A stretch of 8,172 nt of DNA from Methanothrix sp. (GTDB taxonomy: Archaea; Halobacteriota; Methanosarcinia; Methanotrichales; Methanotrichaceae), in assembly GCA_011620785.1 (NCBI GenBank), contig WOYM01000092.1:1-8172 (forward strand), in the 5' to 3' direction. The stretch's first letter is position 1. Each line of letters opens with the position of its first letter. Below the pieces are notes generated by a model, which was given only the letters and a program-made list of their open reading frames with translations, had not been told where the DNA came from and searched no databases. Shown one piece after another: positions 1-5,180 of this stretch. The translations under genes were made by a program, and so were the position numbers.

Positions 1-394
1 CGGCTGCCGCTATGGCCACAGCCAGGCTCGCCGCAGCCGAGAGGAGCATATAAAAACCATTGTCGGTTTGAGTGGAATGCGATTTCAAGTGCCTGGTTAT
101 GCCTACAAAGGATACGCCCCAGATTAATACCACCGCTATTGCCAAAATGATATCTGCCGTTGTCACCAAACGCATGCCGGAGGGAGCAGTCTGTACCATC
201 AACAGCTTGCTTCCGGCTGCAACTGCTATTGCCACTGCGAGACTCGCAAATATGGAGAAAAGCATGTAAAACCCATTGTCGCCATGGGTGGCGTGCGATC
301 TGAGGTATTTATTGATCACCGCGAAAGATAAGCCCCAGCTCGTCAATGCTGCAATCGAGGCTATTATGCTTGCGGTTTCTATCCCTGCATACAT
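1..394 (-). CDS. Membrane protein with 72-residue internal repeats (partial, runs off left edge)
   Basis: An open frame reads leftwards from an ATG at 394 for 131 codons without a stop and leaves the window. It has an in-frame TGA three codons upstream, so 394 is the first possible ATG, and a GGTGA ribosome site ends six bases before it. The product is very hydrophobic, with likely helices near residues 10-31, 43-66, 80-100 and 115-131. Residues 14-59 and 86-131 align without gaps at 28 of 46 identities, with an exact 72-residue period. Shared positions include W20/W92, SF at 23-24/95-96, SH at 33-34/105-106 and the block DNGFYML at 39-45/111-117, followed by a helix containing SLAVAIA. Each unit is thus a two-helix hairpin. 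The gene starts 47 bp after the truncated DUF1646 carrier and is probably co-transcribed with it. I do not recognise the family. The number of repeats and the C-terminus are unknown. Confidence 0.8.
   Translation of the reverse strand, partial: MYAGIETASIIASIAALTSWGLSFAVINKYLRSHATHGDNGFYMLFSIFASLAVAIAVAAGSKLLMVQTAPSGMRLVTTADIILAIAVVLIWGVSFVGITRHLKSHSTQTDNGFYMLLSAAASLAVAIAAA
2..139 (-). repeat. Repeat unit 2 of the tandem two-helix protein (residues 86-131)
   Basis: Second copy, 28 of 46 residues identical to unit 1 with no gap. It reaches the window edge, so further copies may follow outside. Confidence 0.8.
218..355 (-). repeat. Repeat unit 1 of the tandem two-helix protein (residues 14-59)
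   Basis: First copy of the 72-residue-period repeat. It is conserved with unit 2 both in its first helix (W-G-x-S-F) and in the DNGFYML loop and following helix. DNA of the DNGFYM block also matches closely, for example GACAATGGGTTTTACATG against GACAATGGTTTTTATATG. Confidence 0.8.
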
Positions 395-441
395 ATTCGT
401 TCACCCTTGCTTTCTTGAACTCGCTGCCCATGTTGTTATCC

Positions 442-1197
442 TTAGATATCGACTCCGAATGCCACACCAACAAGAAGAAGGGCTCCTGCAAACATGAATA
501 ATCTAACACCCCAAATTGCCATTTTCTTATGAGCTGCCACTCCTTCAAAAGCCTGCATCTCCATGGCTTTTACCTTCTCCCTAGAGAAGAATATGCTTAT
601 CAAGCCAAGTACTAGAATAATCAGTAGTATGTACAGGCTTTGCAGTTCCAATGGAAAGAAGCCTGCTGAAGGAAGTTCTCCCTGCATTTTCGTAACGGCA
701 ATCTCCGATGAAGGCCCTTCTACATAAGGCAGAGCAGCCCCTAGAAAGATGGAAATACATCCCAATGCCGTGATGATCGCTCTAGACCTGCGTGGGAGGG
801 ACAGATAGTTCACTGCTTCCACGAGCACGAAGAATGGAATTATCGGTGTGATAATAGCCGCGGATAGTCCCAACACAACTACAATCTCCAGGAATATCAC
901 TTTCATGGTGATCTCATCCAGGAGAATGTCGTTTATGCCCTGCAAAAAGTGCGGCCTTCGGTAGTGAACTATCAATCCAGCCACTAAGACAGAAAGCAGT
1001 ATGCCAATTACTGCTGGTTCCTGGACCGCTTCCTCAACCAGGTCTATGTGCCAGGATCTTGATAATACAATGGCGCAGGCACCTATCAGAAACAAGAATG
1101 CTTCAAGATTGCGTTCGATCCTTTTGATCAACAGGGGACCTAAGAGCACAACCAAAAATATCGCAATCAATCCTGTTTCAACTGGGATTAGCACCAT
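442..1197 (-). CDS. DUF1646 family membrane carrier, shortened paralogue lacking the C-terminal half-site
   Basis: The 251-residue polytopic membrane protein is clearly paralogous to the full carrier at 3549-4685 along its whole length. Shared blocks include LLGPLLIKRIERNLEAFLF, VAG.I.HY, VVVLGLS.xIIT and ITALGCISIFLGA. It stops where the paralogue has reached about residue 272 of 378, so it lacks the second conserved half (the SAILDNATLT and GGMLIPGNIPN motifs). The region after its TAA shows no DUF1646 sequence in any frame I read, so this is not a simple frameshift. The first half-site has also drifted: LTPVGEPLST of the paralogue reads LPYVEGPSSE (156-165), and prolines enter the SxxIITP segment. 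The ATG start is backed by an AGGTGAT ribosome site at 1204-1210 and by matching N-terminal length. DUF1646 members are annotated as cation transporters; whether this one transports anything is open. Confidence 0.85.
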   Translation of the reverse strand: MVLIPVETGLIAIFLVVLLGPLLIKRIERNLEAFLFLIGACAIVLSRSWHIDLVEEAVQEPAVIGILLSVLVAGLIVHYRRPHFLQGINDILLDEITMKVIFLEIVVVLGLSAAIITPIIPFFVLVEAVNYLSLPRRSRAIITALGCISIFLGAALPYVEGPSSEIAVTKMQGELPSAGFFPLELQSLYILLIILVLGLISIFFSREKVKAMEMQAFEGVAAHKKMAIWGVRLFMFAGALLLVGVAFGVDI

Positions 1198-1232
1198 CTT
1201 GAAATCACCTGTTGACGAATACGTCTTTTAGC

Positions 1233-1254
1233 TTCAATTCAAACTATAATTGAA
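1233..1254. repeat. AT-rich 7-bp inverted repeat upstream of the short DUF1646 gene
   Basis: TTCAATT (1233-1239) and AATTGAA (1248-1254) are perfect inverted arms around an 8-bp spacer. The element lies 36-57 bp before the start codon, near the transcription start expected from the box at 1270-1285. It also contains a second TATA-like stretch. An operator for a dimeric regulator is possible, but chance is not excluded in AT-rich DNA. Confidence 0.4.
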
Positions 1255-1269
1255 ATTAGTGATATTCTC

Positions 1270-1285
1270 ATATTAAAGCGTTTGG
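1270..1285 (-). promoter_or_regulatory. BRE/TATA-like promoter for the short DUF1646 gene (proximal)
   Basis: The minus strand reads CCAAACGCTTTAATAT, an A-rich BRE-like part followed by an archaeal TATA-like box. It lies 73 bp before the start codon at 1197, predicting a leader of roughly 45-50 nt. The same composite motif recurs at 1419-1434 and 4912-4928, both upstream of DUF1646 genes. Confidence 0.45.
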
Positions 1286-1418
1286 ATGCCTTACATGGGA
1301 TAAATTGCTAACTATTATTCGTGATGCTTATCTTATATGGGACATCCGGAAATGTGGATTGTTTAGTTTGATGGTTTCTATCTTAGTTTCTCGCAAAAAT
1401 CGTATTAGTCTCCTGGTC

Positions 1419-1434
1419 ATATTAAATGTTTTGG
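1419..1434 (-). promoter_or_regulatory. BRE/TATA-like promoter for the short DUF1646 gene (distal)
   Basis: The minus strand reads CCAAAACATTTAATAT, one base shorter than, and otherwise almost identical to, the box at 4912-4928. It sits 222 bp before the short carrier's start. The other copy sits 227 bp before the full carrier's start, which suggests an upstream layout kept since the duplication. No open frame with a ribosome site was seen between this box and the gene. Confidence 0.4.
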
Positions 1435-1489
1435 TCTTTATTCCGGTATTATCTGATAATTATTAATAGTTATGTAAATCTAGCCGATC

Positions 1490-1561
1490 TTGTTCCACTT
1501 TTTCGTCCCCATTTTTCCGTCTCCACACCAGAAGTTCTTGTTCTGGAAATTTGTGGAACAA
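1490..1561. repeat. Nested inverted repeats with two mutually exclusive folds
   Basis: TCCACACCAGAA (1522-1533) pairs with TTCTGG (1541-1546) and TGTGGA (1552-1557). This makes a 12-bp hairpin with a 7-base loop and one 5-base bulge. TTGTTCCAC (1490-1498) is also a perfect 9-bp complement of GTGGAACAA (1553-1561). The arm at 1553-1557 is used in both, so the long-range stem and the hairpin's outer half exclude each other. There is no U-tract after it on either strand, so it is not a standard terminator. It lies 105-180 bp downstream of the 129-residue protein's stop and could be a 3' UTR fold, a small RNA or a degenerate mobile-element end. Confidence 0.5.
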
Positions 1562-1666
1562 AAGAAGGTTTCAGCGCATCTTAGACAAAAAATGGACTGG
1601 GCGCCTGGGAGGTTTCAGTAATGCATACGAATCCAAGACTTGGGCTGGGGATGGCAGGAAGAAACA

Positions 1667-2056
1667 TCAAGATCGGACACCATAAATGGCTAGTTTCAAT
1701 ATGTAAAGCCCCCAACCAAATGGCAGAAGGCCGATTAGCACAAAGTAGATCCCTGCAAAGTCATAAAAGATCAAAATATCTCTAATACCGCTTGTTGAGC
1801 TGATGAATCCGCTGGCCACCATTATCAATCCAATGGCAACTGCCGAGATCCTGCAGAATTTCTCTGGCCATCCCGCCCCTATGAATTGCTTGGAAGCTGG
1901 TTTGACCAAGCTTAGCACATATACACCACTAAATACGATCAGCAAACCCGCAGTGATCACTGTAATATCGCCCTTGCCAGTGATCAATGCCATCGCTCCA
2001 CCAAGCATCAACAAGAGCCACCCCGTGGCTGTAGCTGCAGATCTTCCTCTTATCAT
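1667..2056 (-). CDS. Small four-helix membrane protein of unknown function
   Basis: This 129-residue protein has four hydrophobic segments near residues 9-26, 31-51, 69-87 and 98-125. A positively charged N-terminus (MIRGR) and a polar linker (about 52-68, with one cysteine at 68) complete it. The ATG at 2056 has GGAG five bases upstream, which supports the start. It follows the 32-codon membrane peptide gene by 80 bp and is probably in the same transcript. Charged residues inside helices are scarce, which argues against a self-sufficient ion carrier and suits a structural or accessory subunit. I do not recognise a family, and no function is claimed. Confidence 0.7.
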   Translation of the reverse strand: MIRGRSAATATGWLLLMLGGAMALITGKGDITVITAGLLIVFSGVYVLSLVKPASKQFIGAGWPEKFCRISAVAIGLIMVASGFISSTSGIRDILIFYDFAGIYFVLIGLLPFGWGLYILKLAIYGVRS

Positions 2057-2136
2057 CGGCGCTCCGAATTGACTTGGCTAGGCAAATCTCTGCTGATTTT
2101 TTGAATAATTTCAGATCGGAAGCTTCGTATTGAAGC

Positions 2137-2235
2137 CTAAGGCAGTCCAGGCAAATCTGGAAACATTATGGTAGCTAGAATTGCCAGGCACAGCGTTCCA
2201 ACGAGGAAGGCTATTGCAGGTATTTTATCGCTCAT
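2137..2235 (-). CDS. 32-residue single-helix membrane peptide
   Basis: An ATG at 2235 opens 32 codons ending in TAG. It is preceded by AGGAG at 2241-2245 with exactly five bases between, among the best ribosome sites in the window. The product begins MSDKIPAIAFLVGT, continues as an unbroken hydrophobic helix to about residue 25 and ends FPDLPGLP. So it has a short charged N-tail, one membrane span and a proline-rich tail. TATA-like sequence lies upstream, and the 129-residue membrane protein follows on the same strand. Size and shape suit a small accessory subunit of a membrane complex. Evidence is the ribosome site, clean hydrophobicity and position; no homologue is recognised. Confidence 0.6.
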   Translation of the reverse strand: MSDKIPAIAFLVGTLCLAILATIMFPDLPGLP

Positions 2236-2263
2236 TTCATCTCCTATTCAGACCAAATTAACC

Positions 2264-2272
2264 ATTAATAAA
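2264..2272 (-). promoter_or_regulatory. Candidate TATA box for the small membrane-peptide operon
   Basis: The minus strand reads TTTATTAAT about 33 bp before the 2235 start. Another TATA-like stretch (CATAAATAC, about 2287-2295) would give a leader near 30 nt. The region is uniformly AT-rich, so the exact box is uncertain. Confidence 0.3.
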
Positions 2273-2398
2273 CATTAACAATTTTAGTATTTATGCTTTT
2301 CTTATTGCATTGTCGAATCCGGCACAGATTCTTACTTTGGCTCACTGTGGCCATAGCTAAACCAGAGAAAATTCCAACAACATTTTCTTTATGTCGTT

Positions 2399-2410
2399 AT
2401 TTTATAAAAT
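2399..2410. repeat. 12-bp AT palindrome downstream of the first USP gene
   Basis: ATTTTATAAAAT is a perfect palindrome 21-32 bp beyond the stop of the USP gene at 2431. It could act as a TATA element or be simple AT-rich intergenic sequence. There is no U-tract on the minus strand after this gene, where the stop TAA runs into an A-tract instead. Confidence 0.3.
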
Positions 2411-2430
2411 TTTAAATAGATTCTTTTTTT

Positions 2431-3306
2431 TTAGGTCGTGCATTCAGCTCTTGCTCTGATCACTAAGACCGGCCGGTCGCCCATCTTCGCCACATCGTAA
2501 GTCGTGCCACCCACACCCAACTGCTTCAACCAGCCCGTTCCATGGGAGCTCATCGCAATCAGCGACACATCCTCCTTCTCGGCCAGGGAAATTATCTCCT
2601 CGGCGGGATTTCCCACACTTGTGTGGATTTTGACCTTTATTCCGGCCTCCTCAAGCTCATCCCGGATGACATTGAGCTTCCTGGTTGTCTCCTCGGTTTG
2701 GGCTTCAATCTCTCTCCAGGTCTCTCCCCGATAGACTACATGCTGGAGCAATATCTCTCCTACCCCTTTAGTCCCCTTGATGAAAGCAATCGCCTCTTCG
2801 GCCGGCTTCGATAAGTCGGTGGGACAGAGTATTCTTGAAAAGGGATGCGAGCAGAATTGCTCTAAGCTGGGGCCGCTCCTGCCTTCCAGGATCTTGTAGC
2901 GCATAAGAAGAATATTTGTGTTCCCATAGCGAAGAACGTTCTTGGCGACGTTTCCCAAAAATATGCCCTCCACGACACCCTTGCCTCTCGCGCCCATGAC
3001 GATAACGGAACTCTCTTCTTCATCCGCTACCTTCTGGATCACTCTGGAGATATCTCCCTCCATTATGGCCTCTGTTCTCGTCTTGACGCTGAGGCCTCGG
3101 CTGCTCAGAATCTTGCTCTGTTCCGTTAGGTTTGCTTTAGATTCATCGATCCGCCCTCCTGGGTTCCATACCCTGGCGAGAGGATCTGCAGGGCCGATCA
3201 CATGCAGGAGCACCACTTCGTTCACGCCCGGAAGCTCTTTTACGCACTCCAGGACCTTCTGGGAGTACTTGGAAAAATCCGTGGGGAATAAAACCTTTTC
3301 AAACAT
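2431..3306 (-). CDS. Tandem-domain universal stress protein (UspA family), copy 1
   Basis: This 291-residue cytoplasmic protein has two complete USP folds, at residues 1-136 and about 157-285. Each opens with the strand-Asp pattern (LFPTDFS, D10; LCPTDLS, D164). Family members bind ATP through G-2x-G-9x-G(S/T). Domain 1 shows G105-A-R-G108 and G118, but N119 replaces Ser/Thr. Domain 2 shows S253-S-H-G256 and G266, followed by Gly. Both sites are therefore degenerate compared with copy 2, which may mean weak or altered nucleotide binding. I place the start at 3306, ten codons inside the longest frame, because AGGAG at 3316-3320 sits nine bases before it and the product then begins MFEKVL.ATD/PTD exactly like copy 2. 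It lies directly downstream of the full DUF1646 carrier but behind a terminator, so it probably uses its own promoter. Confidence 0.9.
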   Translation of the reverse strand: MFEKVLFPTDFSKYSQKVLECVKELPGVNEVVLLHVIGPADPLARVWNPGGRIDESKANLTEQSKILSSRGLSVKTRTEAIMEGDISRVIQKVADEEESSVIVMGARGKGVVEGIFLGNVAKNVLRYGNTNILLMRYKILEGRSGPSLEQFCSHPFSRILCPTDLSKPAEEAIAFIKGTKGVGEILLQHVVYRGETWREIEAQTEETTRKLNVIRDELEEAGIKVKIHTSVGNPAEEIISLAEKEDVSLIAMSSHGTGWLKQLGVGGTTYDVAKMGDRPVLVIRARAECTT

Positions 3307-3315
3307 ATCGACCAT

Positions 3316-3320
3316 CTCCT
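3316..3320 (-). promoter_or_regulatory. Ribosome binding site fixing the start of USP copy 1
   Basis: AGGAG on the minus strand ends nine bases before the ATG at 3306. It lies inside the longer frame that would start at 3336, so it favours the shorter protein beginning MFEKVLF. Confidence 0.6.
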
Positions 3321-3338
3321 GAATTAAATTCATCATTA

Positions 3339-3350
3339 TGATATTTCAAT
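3339..3350 (-). promoter_or_regulatory. 12-bp element shared by both USP genes (copy upstream of USP 1)
   Basis: The minus strand reads ATTGAAATATCA, ending 33 bp before the start. An identical 12-mer lies 35 bp before USP copy 2, and TAATTCA follows at 12 and 11 bases respectively. The AAATATC part and its distance suit a TATA box with a short leader; a shared regulator site is the alternative. Confidence 0.5.
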
Positions 3351-3520
3351 TCATCGACTATAACAATTAATAATGAACTAGTTGATGCTTGCCTTCAAGA
3401 GGGCGCATTAGATGGGGAGGTATCTGGATCAGATGAAACTCGAAGATGCAATCCACTGGCAATTCGCCAAACGTTTTCAAGGGAGACTTTCTGGAGCCAA
3501 TCGCATGCTTACCCCCCCCC

Positions 3521-3550
3521 AAAAAAAGAAGTGATGCGAGCATCACTTCT
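3521..3550 (-). terminator. Hairpin plus U-tract terminator of the full DUF1646 gene
   Basis: AGAAGTGATG (3527-3536) and CATCACTTCT (3541-3550) form a perfect 10-bp stem with a 4-base loop. On the minus strand it is followed by a T-tract of seven (3521-3527), then nine G (plus-strand C at 3512-3520). The stem begins within the stop codon at 3549-3551. On the plus strand the stem has no T-tract, so it works only for leftward transcription. Archaeal termination mainly needs the U-tract, which is present. Confidence 0.8.
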
Positions 3551-4685
3551 AAAGGGCAAACTCAACGTGGAAAGGTATGTAGAAGACCCATACAAAGTAG
3601 ATCAGCATGGCGATTAAGCCCAGGGGCACGCCGAGCTTCGCCCACTCCTTGCTGCTGATGTTCAGCTTCTGGGCGGAGATGATGTTGGGGATGTTTCCTG
3701 GGATCAGCATACCACCGGAGATGAGAAGCCCCATGAGAACCGCCTGAATCTGGGTTATCTCCATGGCTGGGCTGAGTTCAGCTGCAGTCAGAGTGGCGTT
3801 GTCCAATATGGCCGAGATCATGTTCACCCAGTAGATGATCTGTGGTGATATGCCGAGTAGGTACTTGTCTATCACTACCTTCATTCCCGAGCCGAGGAGC
3901 AGGAGGGCCATGACGAAGATGTAGACCTTGCCTGCTCTGACCACTACCTCTCGTAAGCCGCCGTCCTCCTCCTCAGCGACCATGCACTCAGAAAGCTTGG
4001 CTTTGCCGGTGAAGAACATGGCCAGAAGGCCGAAGGCCAGGCAGCCTGGTATGATATATATGGCCAGCTGATTGAACAGGAAGAAGAATCCGGCGTTGTA
4101 GGGCTCACCCTGCAGCTTGGTGATGGCGATGGTTGAAAGAGGCTCGCCCACTGGTGTAAGAACCGCTCCCAGGCCGATGGAGAAGCAGGCGATGATGACC
4201 ACATTGATCTTGGTCTTGCGGTCAAGGGGCATGCAGTTCAATAGCTCCACCAGGAGGAGCGCGGCTATGATCGCAGTTATTATGCTGGAGGACAGTCCTA
4301 AAACGACCACGATCAGAAATACCACGATCTTTATGGGGACAACCTTGGTGATCTTGTTCATCGCCATCTGGGCATAGGACCGGCCATAGTGGAAGAGAAT
4401 GCCGGCCACGAGAACTGCGGGAACTATTCCCTTTATTATGGGCTCTTCGAGGGCTTCCATCACTATCTCCATATTCCAGCCGATGAGCTCCACCTGATGC
4501 TCTGTGTATCCCAGCGTCGCCATGAGATCGGGCTTGCTGTAGAAGCTTGATATGGTTACTGCCAGTACGCCCATAACGAACAGAAAGGCTTCCAGATTAT
4601 GTTCTATCTTCTTGACCAGGAAAGGTCCGAGAAGAACAATTAGTACAATGACAAATAAGCCAATGTCTAGCGGGTCAAATTGCAC
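3549..4685 (-). CDS. DUF1646 family polytopic ion carrier, full length
   Basis: This 378-residue inner-membrane protein of the DUF1646 family (Pfam) has members annotated as archaeal cation transporters. Its layout resembles ArsB/NhaD-type carriers, with two half-sites. The first has SSSIITA (132-138) and LTPVGEPLST (176-185). The second has SAILDNATLT (291-300) and GGMLIPGNIPN (324-334). These broken-helix motifs form the substrate site in that superfamily; extending this to DUF1646, and cation choice, are inference. An acidic cytosolic-type loop (232-246) separates the halves. I prefer the GTG start at 4685 to the upstream TTG at 4700. GGAGGG (4693-4698) sits seven bases before the GTG and overlaps the TTG, and the N-terminus then matches its paralogue (442-1197) residue for residue in length. 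It has its own promoter-like box, a long leader and a strong terminator. Confidence 0.9.
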   Translation of the reverse strand: MQFDPLDIGLFVIVLIVLLGPFLVKKIEHNLEAFLFVMGVLAVTISSFYSKPDLMATLGYTEHQVELIGWNMEIVMEALEEPIIKGIVPAVLVAGILFHYGRSYAQMAMNKITKVVPIKIVVFLIVVVLGLSSSIITAIIAALLLVELLNCMPLDRKTKINVVIIACFSIGLGAVLTPVGEPLSTIAITKLQGEPYNAGFFFLFNQLAIYIIPGCLAFGLLAMFFTGKAKLSECMVAEEEDGGLREVVVRAGKVYIFVMALLLLGSGMKVVIDKYLLGISPQIIYWVNMISAILDNATLTAAELSPAMEITQIQAVLMGLLISGGMLIPGNIPNIISAQKLNISSKEWAKLGVPLGLIAMLIYFVWVFYIPFHVEFAL

Positions 4686-4692
4686 AAATATT

Positions 4693-4698
4693 CCCTCC
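4693..4698 (-). promoter_or_regulatory. Ribosome binding site fixing the GTG start of the DUF1646 gene
   Basis: GGAGGG on the minus strand lies seven bases before the GTG at 4685 and only two bases downstream of the first base of the alternative TTG at 4700, so it cannot serve the TTG. Confidence 0.7.
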
Positions 4699-4732
4699 AA
4701 TATCTACAAAATTTTCAATATCGTTAGTTTCC

Positions 4733-4751
4733 GTCTCTGCAGGCCAGAGGC
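4733..4751 (-). other. Hairpin in the DUF1646 leader
   Basis: GTCTCTG (4733-4739) and CAGAGGC (4745-4751) form a 7-bp stem with one G-T wobble and a 5-base loop. It ends about 35 bp before the ribosome site, close enough to influence translation initiation, but there is no direct evidence of a role. Confidence 0.3.
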
Positions 4752-4911
4752 TGTCATTGGGTCTCATGGCTTTGGTCGTACGGCCAGATAGTTCCGTATC
4801 CCCCAACTCCAATCAAGCTCTCTATATGTCGAAACCATATGACCACTCCATTCATTCCTGCATCGACAGGCTCCCTCATCCGGAGAGTCTCTTAGTGGGA
4901 TGCTCAACCCA

Positions 4912-4928
4912 ATATTAAATGCTTTTGG
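4912..4928 (-). promoter_or_regulatory. BRE/TATA-like promoter of the full DUF1646 gene
   Basis: The minus strand reads CCAAAAGCATTTAATAT, matching the boxes at 1419-1434 and 1270-1285. Its position 227 bp before the GTG start nearly equals the 222 bp of the distal box before the paralogue. Confidence 0.45.
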
Positions 4929-5180
4929 TTTTTGTTTTGGGGGCTCAAACGGATTTGATACCCAAGCCAAAGCCTGGATCGAGTTTAATAATTGAAAAAC
5001 AGAGCATCCAGAAAAAATTCAGCGAATGATACAGTATTTTTATGCGTCTGGCTACAATGCACATTATATCACCGTAAAACTGGATTTTAAGATCGAATTC
5101 ATTTTCGCAGAACTTAAAAAGCCGAATTAGCCAAATAAATTTTGATACAAAAAATAATAGAGGTTAAAAAAGAAAAATAG
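4929..5180. other. AT-rich intergenic stretch after USP copy 2
   Basis: This stretch has no open frame worth reporting on either strand. Apart from the U-tract terminator at its right end I see only AT-rich sequence with isolated TATA-like hexamers. Confidence 0.5.
5146..5180 (-). terminator. U-tract terminator of USP copy 2
   Basis: Directly after the TAG the minus strand reads CTATTTTTCTTTTTTAACC, then a further ATTATTTTTTG. Two to three U-tracts without a hairpin are the usual archaeal terminator form. Confidence 0.6.

Larger units (their letters stand above)
1198..1666. other. 469-bp non-coding stretch between membrane-protein genes
   Basis: I found no credible gene here on either strand. 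Minus-strand ATGs run quickly into stops, for example at 1354. The stretch holds the promoter-like boxes and inverted repeat of the DUF1646 gene, plus the foldable element at 1490-1561. It is AT-rich, with a T-rich plus-strand segment at 1499-1518. A 9-bp direct repeat, AGGTTTCAG, occurs at 1566-1574 and 1610-1618, without obvious meaning. Confidence 0.6.
4686..4905 (-). other. Possible long 5' leader of the DUF1646 gene
   Basis: Between the promoter-like box at 4912-4928 and the GTG at 4685 there is no convincing gene. The minus-strand frame at 4764-4970 needs a TTG start without a ribosome site and has an unremarkable composition. The stretch contains a hairpin (4733-4751), a near-perfect 14-bp palindrome TGGTCGTACGGCCA (4773-4786, one G/T pair) and two copies each of GGCCAGA (4742, 4783) and TAGTT(T)CCGT (4725, 4789). 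If transcription starts near 4890, this is a leader of about 200 nt with some structure. Nearer promoters cannot be excluded. Confidence 0.35.

Noticed and set aside
394..444. Frameshift joining the short DUF1646 protein to a missing C-terminal half
   Set aside because: I read this gap and the downstream sequence in the available frames and found no SAILDN- or GGMLIPGN-like sequence; the next gene is unrelated.
309..548. Minus-strand frame overlapping the short carrier's end and the repeat protein's start
   Set aside because: It overlaps two better-supported genes in another frame, has no hydrophobic or domain logic, and has no ribosome site.
1566..1618. 9-bp direct repeat AGGTTTCAG as a repeat array or CRISPR start
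   Set aside because: There are only two copies, short and with no regular spacer pattern; chance is likely.
3306..3336. Longer N-terminus for USP copy 1 beginning MMNLIQEM
   Set aside because: The ribosome site lies inside this extension, and the paralogue begins at the equivalent of the inner ATG.
4685..4700. TTG start at 4700 for the full DUF1646 carrier
   Set aside because: The only ribosome site overlaps this TTG, and the GTG at 4685 gives an N-terminus that matches the paralogue exactly in length.
4764..4970. 68-codon minus-strand frame upstream of the DUF1646 gene
   Set aside because: It starts at TTG with no ribosome site, spans the promoter-like box and leader repeats, and resembles no protein type.
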